Of a stretch of DNA of 45,177 nucleotides, positions 23,254 to 30,914 are shown in pieces. The notes beneath the pieces were generated by a model. That model searched no databases, was not told the DNA's origin, and saw nothing but the letters and a program-made list of their open reading frames with translations. Numbering within the stretch: position 1 is the first letter of the stretch; each line of letters starts with the position of its first letter. This DNA comes from Shewanella sairae (GTDB lineage: Bacteria > Pseudomonadota > Gammaproteobacteria > Enterobacterales > Shewanellaceae): contig NZ_JAKILT010000044.1 in assembly GCF_023283535.1 (NCBI RefSeq), positions 1 through 45,177 of the forward strand, written 5' to 3'. The position numbers were made by a program, and so were the translations under genes.

Positions 23254-24024
23254 CTAAAGCTTGACCTTAACTCTACCAGTTTCACTAATGCCACGTCGCA
23301 CACATAAAACAAGCGTGGTGGTTACTGACACAGATAAAGTCACAAAAATAGCGACTGAAATCACCAACTGATATTTAATCGCAATAAGGGGATCGACCCC
23401 ACCTAATATTTGCCCTGTCATCATACCTGGAAGCGTGACGACTCCCATTGTCGCCATCGATGCCATTATGGGCGCAAAAGATTGCTGCATTGCGGTTTGC
23501 ACAAAAGGCAAACTTGCTTGAGCAGGTGACGCCCCTAACGCAAGCGCTCCTTGATACTCAGCTTTTCTGTCATTAAATGCGCCAAATAACCTTTGTAGCG
23601 CAACAATGTTACCGCTTAAGCAATTGCCGAGCAGCATGCCTGCGGTTGGAATTAAATACTGCGCGGTATACAAGGGCTCTGGTGCCAATAAAAATACCAC
23701 CATTAACCACAACACCGGAAACAGACCTAAAGCTAGGCCCAAAAGAACCGGTGCATAGAGAAACTTTTTCGGCAGTTTCGCCTTACTTATAATCGAGCTC
23801 GCGCCAACAAGTAACATAACGACTAGCCAAGCGAGATTAACCCATGGGTTATTGAGCACAAATAAATACTGCAGGTAAAGGCCCACAAGAATGAGCTGAA
23901 TCGTCATGCGTAAAACCGCAGATAACATATCGCGGTTCAATGCTAATTTAAAATATTGCCCTATGGCTAAAGGCACCAATAACACCAGCATAAACAGACT
24001 TAACTGCAGCCAACCTATATCCAT
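23254..24024 (-). CDS. fetB: FetB-family (UPF0014) ABC transporter permease
   Basis: A 256-residue inner-membrane protein with about seven hydrophobic segments. It matches the FetB/UPF0014 family, permease of the FetAB ABC transporter linked to iron export and peroxide resistance: early NRDMLSAVLRMTIQLILVG, LIPTAGMLLGNCLSG, the EYQGALALGASP loop and TLPGMMTGQILGG. The family usually pairs with an ATPase (FetA) upstream. Here the upstream gene is the divergent pepT, so the ATPase must be encoded elsewhere or the permease is an orphan. Confidence 0.85.
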   Translation of the reverse strand: MDIGWLQLSLFMLVLLVPLAIGQYFKLALNRDMLSAVLRMTIQLILVGLYLQYLFVLNNPWVNLAWLVVMLLVGASSIISKAKLPKKFLYAPVLLGLALGLFPVLWLMVVFLLAPEPLYTAQYLIPTAGMLLGNCLSGNIVALQRLFGAFNDRKAEYQGALALGASPAQASLPFVQTAMQQSFAPIMASMATMGVVTLPGMMTGQILGGVDPLIAIKYQLVISVAIFVTLSVSVTTTLVLCVRRGISETGRVKVKL

Positions 24025-24214
24025 TTATCACTATCTCTATCGTTCATACCCAGCCTAATATAACCAAACCCGCACTGAGTTAATAGCAAATCCCAAATAC
24101 ACGGCAAGCTAATAAACTAAGCAACTTTTTAGAAAAACTTGATCAATGTCTAATGAATCCTAAGTTTGCCTTGTTAGACTCCCTGCACATTTTGCTATTT
24201 TAGACAACACGATT

Positions 24215-25441
24215 ATGAAGCAACAGTTACTTGAACGGTTCTTAAGCTACGTCAGCTTTAATACCCAATCTAACGACAACAGCCAAAGTGTTCCTAGCAC
24301 TGACAATCAATTTGTATTTGCCCAATTTCTTCGTCAAGAGCTTATCCATTTAGGTTTTGACGATGTAAAGCTGTCAGATAAGGGTTATCTAACCGCAACA
24401 GTACCGGGTAACGTTGCGGATGCGCCCTGCATTGGTTTTATTGCCCACTTAGATACCGCACCAGATTTCAGCGGTGAAAATGTGAAGCCACAGATTATTG
24501 AAAACTATGACGGCAAAGAGATACAACTGGGTCTTGAAGAGCAACTCTCACCAAACCAATTTACTAGCCTAAACCAATACCTTGGGCAAACACTGATCAC
24601 CACTGACGGAACCAGTTTGTTAGGTGGTGATGACAAAGCGGGTATTGCCGAGATCATCAGTGCATTGCATCACTTATTGACTCACCCAGAAATCCCCCAC
24701 GGAAAAATTAGACTTTGCTTTACTCCAGACGAAGAGATTGGCCGCGGCGCCGATCATTTTGATGTTGAAGGCTTTGGTGCACAGTGGGCTTACACTGTCG
24801 ATGGTGGCCAACTTGGTGAGCTTGAATATGAAAACTTCAATGCCGCCACAGCCGTGATTACCGCAACAGGTAACAACTGCCACCCGGGTACCGCTTATGG
24901 CGTTATGGTTAACGCACAAACCATTGCGGCACGCTTTCATGCAAAAATGCCACTGAAAGATACACCTGAGTGCAGTAAAGATTATGACGGTTTTTTCCAT
25001 TTGATGAGCATGGAAGGCGTGACAGAAAAAGCGACCCTCACTTACATCATCCGTGATTTCGATTTTGAGCTGTTTCAGCAGAGAAAACATTGGTTGACCG
25101 AGCTGGTTGAGAAGTATAACGCAGAGCTGACTATTGGCCGCTTGAGCATTGATATTCAAGATTCATACTTGAATATGAAACAACAAGTCCTGCCACACCC
25201 GCATATTATCGATATTGCCAAACAAGCGATGCTAAATTTAGGCATTGAGCCTATTGTTAAGCCTATTCGTGGCGGTACCGATGGATCGCGCTTATCTTAC
25301 ATGGGTCTACCTTGCCCTAATATCTTTACCGGCGGCCACAACTTCCACGGTAAACATGAATATGTTTGTTTAGAATCCATGGAACAAGCAAGCCAAACCA
25401 TTATTGAAATCGCAAAACTGACGGCAATCCACAACAGATAA
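24215..25441 (+). CDS. pepT: Peptidase T (tripeptidase)
   Basis: A 408-residue cytoplasmic M20B aminotripeptidase that removes N-terminal residues from tripeptides using two zinc ions. Diagnostic motifs: GFIAHLDTAPD (first metal His/Asp), LLGGDDKAGIAE (bridging Asp), FTPDEEIGRGADHF (catalytic Glu-Glu), and near the end IRGGTDGSRLSYMGLP and TGGHNFHGKHEYV. The length matches Escherichia coli PepT (408). It is divergent from the fetB-like gene, separated by about 190 bp, and is followed by a perfect 13-bp hairpin. Confidence 0.96.
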   Translation: MKQQLLERFLSYVSFNTQSNDNSQSVPSTDNQFVFAQFLRQELIHLGFDDVKLSDKGYLTATVPGNVADAPCIGFIAHLDTAPDFSGENVKPQIIENYDGKEIQLGLEEQLSPNQFTSLNQYLGQTLITTDGTSLLGGDDKAGIAEIISALHHLLTHPEIPHGKIRLCFTPDEEIGRGADHFDVEGFGAQWAYTVDGGQLGELEYENFNAATAVITATGNNCHPGTAYGVMVNAQTIAARFHAKMPLKDTPECSKDYDGFFHLMSMEGVTEKATLTYIIRDFDFELFQQRKHWLTELVEKYNAELTIGRLSIDIQDSYLNMKQQVLPHPHIIDIAKQAMLNLGIEPIVKPIRGGTDGSRLSYMGLPCPNIFTGGHNFHGKHEYVCLESMEQASQTIIEIAKLTAIHNR

Positions 25442-25452
25442 GCCACATTTTG

Positions 25453-25489
25453 AGCAGTAACAGACTTATTATTTAGGTCTGTTACTGCT
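25453..25489 (+). terminator. Hairpin after pepT
   Basis: Perfect 13-bp stem (25453-25465 with 25477-25489; AGCAGTAACAGAC) and 11-nt loop, 12 nt after the stop codon. The following AATTACTT is only weakly U-rich. Confidence 0.7.
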
Positions 25490-25604
25490 AATTACTTCAT
25501 CGCTATTAACGACATCAATTCTGCTACCCCCATAAAAAGTATTTGCTTCCCACCTTTAGCTCTCTAAACTTACGCTAACGACAACTTTAATATTGAGTTA
25601 TGAC

Positions 25605-26297
25605 ATGAACGCTGCACTCATCGGCGCAACCGGGCTAATTGGTCAACTGCTTTTACAAAAACTTATCGACACCGGCTGTTATGAAAACATTTTACTCATA
25701 GGTCGAAAGCAGCCGCTTTACCAAGAAGCTGACGCAACCCAAATAACCTTTATTCAGTGCCAACTAAACGAATTTTCCGCCCTAGAACTGCCCTTTAATA
25801 TTGATCATGCGTTTTGTTGCTTAGGCACAACCATCAAGCAAGCTGGTAGCCAACAAGCATTTATTGCCGTTGATAAAACTGCCTGTATCGATTTTATCGG
25901 AGCATGTCAGGCCCAAGCCAATTTTGTGGTCACTGCGCTTGGTGCCAATAGCCAATCTAGGAGCTTTTATAACCGAGTAAAAGGCGAAACCCAAGAGGAG
26001 TTAAGCAAGGTTTTAGCACAAAGCCAACAAGCATCATGCCCTAAACGTCTCTGGCTTTTTCAGCCTAGCTTACTATTAGGGCACCGCAATGAAAGCCGAA
26101 CATTAGAAGATTTGGGACAAAAGCTATCGGGTGTTATGTCGCCGCTTTTTGTGGGACGACTATTTCAATATCGTCCGATAGCAGCAGAGCAAGTTGCCGC
26201 AGCTATGATGGCCTATGCTATTTCAGCCCAAGATCCTGAGTTTTCAGCCACTCAACGGGTCACATTAGTGTCGAACGCGGAAATGCTAAGCGCTTAA
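25605..26297 (+). CDS. NAD(P)-binding Rossmann-fold oxidoreductase-like protein
   Basis: A 230-residue short-chain type protein. I use ATG 25605 rather than TTG 25593. The Rossmann dinucleotide motif is at the very start (ALIGATGLIGQLLLQKL). Further marks are FCCLGTTIKQAGSQQAF and VTALGANSQSRSFYNRVKGE, which resemble the atypical SDR group of HTATIP2/TIP30-like and YwnB-like proteins, with the Tyr-x3-Lys dyad as YNRVK. The substrate is unknown. It is soluble, stands alone and is followed by a 140-bp gap. Confidence 0.82.
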   Translation: MNAALIGATGLIGQLLLQKLIDTGCYENILLIGRKQPLYQEADATQITFIQCQLNEFSALELPFNIDHAFCCLGTTIKQAGSQQAFIAVDKTACIDFIGACQAQANFVVTALGANSQSRSFYNRVKGETQEELSKVLAQSQQASCPKRLWLFQPSLLLGHRNESRTLEDLGQKLSGVMSPLFVGRLFQYRPIAAEQVAAAMMAYAISAQDPEFSATQRVTLVSNAEMLSA

Positions 26298-26457
26298 CAC
26301 CATCTATAAGGCGCCGATGATATCAGTTGTGATAACTTACAGCAGCTTATGGCGAAGCAACTATTGGCTTAGTCGCAATTGACTTAATACCTATTGACTT
26401 AACACCTAGGGCATCAATTAGAATAGCCGCCTATTTTTATTGCTATTGAGTCACACC

Positions 26458-27198
26458 TTGAAGATAAGCCAGCGTCTGCAACACATTAATGCCATGATTA
26501 ACCGCCAATATGAGCATATTTGGGATTGTTGCTGCGATCATGGTCTTCTAGGCGCAGCTCTGCTAAAGCGGCATGCAGCTAAACAGATCCATTTTGTCGA
26601 TGTCGTGCCAAGCCTAATGCTTGAGCTAGAAAAGAAACTGCAGCGTTTCTATCCTCCATCACTCAATAACCATAGTAATAACAGCCAATGGCAAGTTCAC
26701 TGTTTAGATGTGGGCCAACTCAATCTTGCAGAAAAAAACCAGCGACAATTAGTGATTATTGCAGGTGTGGGCGGCGATCTAACCATAGAGTTAGTTAAAC
26801 AGATTGTTGAACGTCATCCAGAGCATAAACTAGAGTTTATTTTGTGCCCCGTGCATCATATCTATAAAGTACGCTCGGCAATGCACCAGCTTGGTCTAGG
26901 CTTAGTCGATGAGCATTTGATGCAAGAAAATGGGCGCTTTTACGAAGTACTGCATTTATCCAACCAAAGCCAAATCCCCTTAAGTTCTGTCGGCAGTATC
27001 ATGTGGGACTTTGAGCGTGAACAACACCAAGACTATTTGCGTAATACCCTAGAACATTATCAGCGAATTGCCGACGGTTTAGCAAAAGCTCCGCTATCTA
27101 TTACTCAGCCTATTACTCAGCAAACTGAACTGGCTTTTATCGAGCGAGTGATGATGGATTATCAAAGCCTAATACCAAGCAGCACAGTACCGCGCTAA
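26458..27198 (+). CDS. trmK: TrmK-like SAM-dependent tRNA (adenine-N1) methyltransferase
   Basis: A 246-residue class I methyltransferase of the TrmK family, which methylates N1 of A22 in tRNA in Gram-positives; the role in gammaproteobacteria is less certain. Features: LKISQRLQHI at the start, the SAM-binding loop IWDCCCDHGLLGAALL (an unusual Cys-rich form of the DIGCDHG motif), VDVVPSLM, and VIIAGVGGDLTIELV. No ATG lies upstream of these residues; I choose TTG 26458, which gives MKISQRLQ and has GAG about 8 nt upstream. TTG at 26440 or 26446 would add a few residues. The Nudix gene follows 54 nt later. Confidence 0.78.
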   Translation: MKISQRLQHINAMINRQYEHIWDCCCDHGLLGAALLKRHAAKQIHFVDVVPSLMLELEKKLQRFYPPSLNNHSNNSQWQVHCLDVGQLNLAEKNQRQLVIIAGVGGDLTIELVKQIVERHPEHKLEFILCPVHHIYKVRSAMHQLGLGLVDEHLMQENGRFYEVLHLSNQSQIPLSSVGSIMWDFEREQHQDYLRNTLEHYQRIADGLAKAPLSITQPITQQTELAFIERVMMDYQSLIPSSTVPR

Positions 27199-27251
27199 CA
27201 CCGCATCACGGTTTATTTGCAACTATCTTCTCATCCAATTATGAGTTTCTA

Positions 27252-27782
27252 ATGCGTCTATTAAAATCAACGGTTCATACCGATATCGTCCACCTAACAG
27301 CAAGTGAACTGGCGGCTAAAAGCTTCCACCGCCAAGCGGCACGCGGGATTATTTTAAAGGGTGAGGAGATCTTAATGCTCTATACCGAGCGCTACCATGA
27401 CTACAGTATTCCTGGTGGTGGCGTCGATGAAGGTGAAGATATTCACACAGGGCTCATACGTGAGCTCGAAGAGGAAACGGGTGCACAGCATATCGAAATC
27501 ATCAGTGAATTTGGCCGCTATGAAGAGTTTCGCCCTTGGAATAGAGGTGGTTTTGAAGTGGTACATATGGATTCATTCTGCTTTGTTTGTGATATTCATG
27601 CCGAGCTTGGTGAAACCAAATTGGAAGCCCATGAAATACAAAACGGTATGACGCCAGTTTGGATCAACATCCATCAAGCCATTGCTCACAATGAGCACAC
27701 CATTGCCAATAGTCCTAAGAAAGGTATGTCGATTGAGCGAGAAACCTTTTTATTAAAGCAGATTGTTGCCGAGCTTTTATAA
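27252..27782 (+). CDS. Nudix hydrolase
   Basis: A 176-residue pyrophosphohydrolase of nucleoside-diphosphate-linked compounds. The Nudix box is complete: GGGVDEGEDIHTGLIRELEEETG (residues about 56-78; the pattern G-x5-E-x7-R-E-x2-E-E-x-G), with catalytic Glu pairs. The N-terminal strand RGIILKGEEILMLYTERY and the C-terminal PVWINIHQAI are typical of the fold. The substrate cannot be predicted. It is probably co-expressed with the TrmK-like gene (54 nt gap). Confidence 0.9.
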   Translation: MRLLKSTVHTDIVHLTASELAAKSFHRQAARGIILKGEEILMLYTERYHDYSIPGGGVDEGEDIHTGLIRELEEETGAQHIEIISEFGRYEEFRPWNRGGFEVVHMDSFCFVCDIHAELGETKLEAHEIQNGMTPVWINIHQAIAHNEHTIANSPKKGMSIERETFLLKQIVAELL

Positions 27783-27823
27783 GCAGCTTAACTCTGCATA
27801 GCTAAGCTATATTCGTAAAATCA

Positions 27824-27865
27824 TAGTCGTTAAACTTTAGTCGATAAATTTTAGTCGTAAAACTT
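27824..27865. repeat. Three tandem 14-bp repeats
   Basis: Units TAGTCGTTAAACTT, TAGTCGATAAATTT and TAGTCGTAAAACTT lie head to tail (27824-27837, 27838-27851, 27852-27865) with a truncated fourth start TAGCG. They sit between the Nudix gene and the hairpin below. Confidence 0.75.
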
Positions 27866-27880
27866 TAGCGTTAGCGCCAC

Positions 27881-27908
27881 AGAGCGTGAATTAACCCATT
27901 CACGCTCT
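27881..27908. terminator. Hairpin between convergent genes
   Basis: A perfect 10-bp stem AGAGCGTGAA / TTCACGCTCT with an 8-nt loop, between the Nudix and DUF6768 stops. It lacks a clear U-run, so termination may be weak or rho-aided. Confidence 0.55.
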
Positions 27909-27929
27909 TATTACAGCTATCCCTTTTGA

Positions 27930-28307
27930 TTAGGGTCCAGCCTTGGTCTGAAGCTTGGCAATCGCTAACTCTAAGCGCTTTATCTCCCGCACTGTGGCAT
28001 TGCGATTCATCTCGTTATAGATCCACATTTTTATGGCTATTTGCATCATACTGGCTAACAGTAGTGTCACGCCCCACTTAATCAATGCTACCGGGCTTAC
28101 CGCCACAAAAAAGAACTGATAACCAGACCAGAGCATCAACAGGCTCAGCATAAAGGCAATGATACTCACTAGGATCATCCAGCCCCCAAGTCGCCCCTTA
28201 TAAGCATCGCCAAGCATGGAAAATAAGCTTGGATCGCGCTTAATCTGATGATTGATGGCTTCTGCCTCTTTACTCAACTGCCGACGAATTTTGTCATCGA
28301 TATCCAT
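27930..28307 (-). CDS. DUF6768 membrane protein, partner of the ECF sigma factor
   Basis: A 125-residue protein with two TM helices (residues about 42-63 and 74-94), a cytoplasmic N-terminus (DIDDKIRRQLSKEAEAI, then SLFSMLGDAYKGRLG) and a C-terminal coiled coil (REIKRLELAIAKLQ). It fits DUF6768. It starts 14 nt after the sigma factor stop, so the two form an operon; by position it may act as an anti-sigma-like or accessory protein, though it lacks a zinc-finger anti-sigma motif. Confidence 0.78.
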   Translation of the reverse strand: MDIDDKIRRQLSKEAEAINHQIKRDPSLFSMLGDAYKGRLGGWMILVSIIAFMLSLLMLWSGYQFFFVAVSPVALIKWGVTLLLASMMQIAIKMWIYNEMNRNATVREIKRLELAIAKLQTKAGP

Positions 28308-28321
28308 AACCTCTCCTACTC

Positions 28322-28834
28322 TTATGTTTGTAACGCTTGCTTTAAGCGCGCCCTCGCACGAAATAATCTCGACTTTACTGTGCCCGTTGGGATTTCAAGC
28401 ACTGCAGCCACCTCATTAAGCTCCAACTGCGCTAAGTAAAATAGACAAATAACTTGCCCCTCAATATCCGGCAGCGCAGCAATCGCCTTAGCTAAATCAT
28501 ATTGCTCAAGCTGATCCTCACTATAAAGTGGCTCAGTATCCTCCATCGAACGATAGCGATTTTGCAGCTTAAGCATATACAGCACTTGCCAGCGCACTAG
28601 TTTAAATACCCAAGTATTTATCGCTGCGGGATCTCGCAGCTTACTTATCGTCTTTGATAACTTCAGCAAAGCACTTTGTACCGCATCTTCTGCAAGATAA
28701 ATGTCGCCACAGAGTTTGATCGAAAAACTAATAGCACTCGGGTAAAAGTGTTGGCACAGTTCAGAAAATGCTTTGCTATCGCCTGATTGCGCCTCTAATA
28801 CCCATAGCTCAACTTGTGCTTGTTGTATGCTAAT
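28322..28834 (-). CDS. ECF sigma factor, apparently starting with ATT
   Basis: A 170-residue ECF-type RNA polymerase sigma factor. Region 2 reads SIQQAQVELWVLEAQSGD, AFSELCQHFYPSAISF and LAEDAVQSALLKL; region 4 is DLAKAIAALPDIEGQVICL and LELNEVAAVLEIPTGTVKSRLFRARARLKQ. The frame is open upstream only to a TAA 27 nt before residue 1 and has no ATG, GTG or TTG before region 2 is well under way; the first TTG (28669) would delete region 2. ATT at 28834 lies 6 nt after GGGAG and gives the expected MSIQQAQ-like N-terminus, so I take it as the start, as in infC. A sequencing error in that codon is the alternative. Co-transcribed with DUF6768. Confidence 0.8.
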   Translation of the reverse strand: MSIQQAQVELWVLEAQSGDSKAFSELCQHFYPSAISFSIKLCGDIYLAEDAVQSALLKLSKTISKLRDPAAINTWVFKLVRWQVLYMLKLQNRYRSMEDTEPLYSEDQLEQYDLAKAIAALPDIEGQVICLFYLAQLELNEVAAVLEIPTGTVKSRLFRARARLKQALQT

Positions 28835-28940
28835 AAGGCTCTCCCAAGGTTGTTTTTAATAAAGACGATACTACAGCTGAAAAGGTTCACACTATTTTCT
28901 GTTCAGGCGCCTTTTCTTTAACTGTTTTCCATGAAGTATG

Positions 28941-28972
28941 TGAAAAATAAAAAGGGAGCCTTTGCTCCCTTC
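28941..28972 (-). terminator. Intrinsic terminator of gltS
   Basis: On the minus strand GGGAGC-AAAG-GCTCCC followed by TTTTTATTTTTC, about 55 nt after the gltS stop. Confidence 0.88.
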
Positions 28973-29023
28973 TACTCACCACTATTGCCTGTTAAGCCTA
29001 AAAGTCAGTACTAAAAAGAGAAG

Positions 29024-30253
29024 TTAAAAATAGACAAATAAGTTAATGATCATTGCATTGATAATATCGATAAAGAAACCACAGACTAGCGGCACGATGA
29101 TAAAGGCCCTATGGGCTGCACCGTACTGCTGAGTCACCGCAGTCATATTCACAATAGCCGTTGCGGTAGAGCCTAAAGTGACACCACCAAAACCTGAGCA
29201 AATGACGGCAGCCTCGTAGTCTTTGCCCATCATTCTAAATACCACAAAGATGGTAAACACTATCGATAACAAGACCTGTACTGCCATCACCACCGAGATA
29301 TAAAGCAGGCTACCTTCTAGCTCCCATACTTTAAGACTCATTAGTGCCATGGTCAGGAACATCCCCAAACAGATATCTTGAATAAGCGATAAACCTTGTG
29401 AGGCATCATCTAAATAGGCTCTGTCTTTAATCTCACGACGATTGAGGATCATTCTGCCAATATTACCGATAATAATACCGGCCAATAAGCAGGCGACAAA
29501 CATAGGTAATTTAACCCCAGCTTCTTGCAAGGCTAAATCAATAAAGTAGCCAATAATTAAGGTGACGTTTAACCAAAGCCAAGCTCGCAATACGCCAAAG
29601 TAGTCGACCTTAATATGTGATGAGCCCGCCTGATGGCTAGTACCAATATCCAGTTCTGAGTCATGATTAGCTTGCACTTTATGGCGCTTCATCAAATATG
29701 CGGCAATAGGACCACCAATCACACAGGCTGAAATAAGCCCCAATGTATTAGAGGCTATCCCTAACTCACTGGCATTAACAATGCCAAGCTCTTCGACAAA
29801 AGTTGGCGTCCAGGCCATAGCTGTGCCGACACCACCAATCAATGCGATAGAACCTGACATCAAGCCAGCCTTGGGGTCTAAACCAAATAAGGACGCGATG
29901 GTCACACCGGTAAAATTTTGCAAGAAAATGAACACACTAGCTAGGACAATCAAAATAAGTAGTGGCTTACCGCCTTTTAACAAGGTAGCAAAATCGGCCT
30001 TTAAACCAATACCAGCAAAGAAATAAAGTAACAGGACGTCGCGCACTTCAAGATTGAACTCAATTTGAATATCAAAAGCGTAGTAAAGAATACCGACAAT
30101 TGCAGCACAGGCAAAACCACCGACAACAGGCTCTGGAATACTGTACTTTCTCAGTAGTTCATATCGAGAAATAATACTTTTACCAATAAATAGCGCGATA
30201 ATCGCTAAAGTAAAAGAAACGAAATCTTTAATTTCAATTAAATGTGGTTCCAT
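29024..30253 (-). CDS. gltS: Sodium/glutamate symporter GltS
   Basis: A 409-residue inner-membrane carrier that imports L-glutamate with Na+. About ten or more hydrophobic segments are seen in two inverted halves. Family marks are SIPEPVVGGF, the pore-loop LIGGVGTAMAW in the first half, and GFGGVTLGSTATAIVNM in the second half. The length is near that of Escherichia coli GltS (401). It stands alone with its own terminator. Glutamate uptake may feed the glutamate decarboxylase system encoded about 7 kb away, which is a functional link by inference only. Confidence 0.95.
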   Translation of the reverse strand: MEPHLIEIKDFVSFTLAIIALFIGKSIISRYELLRKYSIPEPVVGGFACAAIVGILYYAFDIQIEFNLEVRDVLLLYFFAGIGLKADFATLLKGGKPLLILIVLASVFIFLQNFTGVTIASLFGLDPKAGLMSGSIALIGGVGTAMAWTPTFVEELGIVNASELGIASNTLGLISACVIGGPIAAYLMKRHKVQANHDSELDIGTSHQAGSSHIKVDYFGVLRAWLWLNVTLIIGYFIDLALQEAGVKLPMFVACLLAGIIIGNIGRMILNRREIKDRAYLDDASQGLSLIQDICLGMFLTMALMSLKVWELEGSLLYISVVMAVQVLLSIVFTIFVVFRMMGKDYEAAVICSGFGGVTLGSTATAIVNMTAVTQQYGAAHRAFIIVPLVCGFFIDIINAMIINLFVYF

Positions 30254-30914
30254 AACATTTTACTCTTCCCTAAATATAAATGGTTAAAACAAGCAGCTTA
30301 AAGTGGAAACACCTTCATCGATTACAGTCCGAATATATTGCAGTGAACATAATCAATAAAGCCCTATAAGCCAACAATATAACCACACTATCATAAAGAT
30401 AGAGTAAATATCATTTCAATGAACTTTCGAAAAACTCAATTGGGCTTAGAAGTTTCAGAAATCTATAGCAGTACAAGGTATCAGACAGAGTAAACCATTA
30501 TCCTGACAAAGATTAAATAGCGACACATGTAAAAAACAACAACAAAACAGACATAAGTAAATAATAAATAACAAGTAAATAGCCATTCCTCAAAAAAACG
30601 CTCGATACAAAAGGGCTAGCTAAGTAAATTTAATTAGTAGCTAAGAATCCAGCCTTTAATACCATTGCTGGACGATACATAAATTATCTCCCGCCATAAT
30701 CTTCCGCATTCAGTACGCACTGAAGATGAATAAAATAAGCCTGTATCTGAGATTGCTGTTGCGCTCTCATCGCTAGGTTATGACATATTTTCAAATAACT
30801 AAAAGTATCCAATTAAATTTAAACAGCAGTATTTAAAGCGGGTGCTAGTTAAAACTTAAATTAGAAATTAAGACAAACCTACACGTTAAACTTAATGTAT
30901 AAAGGATAATACAC
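30254..30914. other. Long AT-rich upstream region of the curlin-repeat gene
   Basis: About 660 bp without a gene. The DNA is very AT-rich with several A-tracts, as is common for promoters of surface amyloid genes that need many regulators. No clear operator is identifiable. The curlin ATG has AAGGATAA just upstream. Confidence 0.4.
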
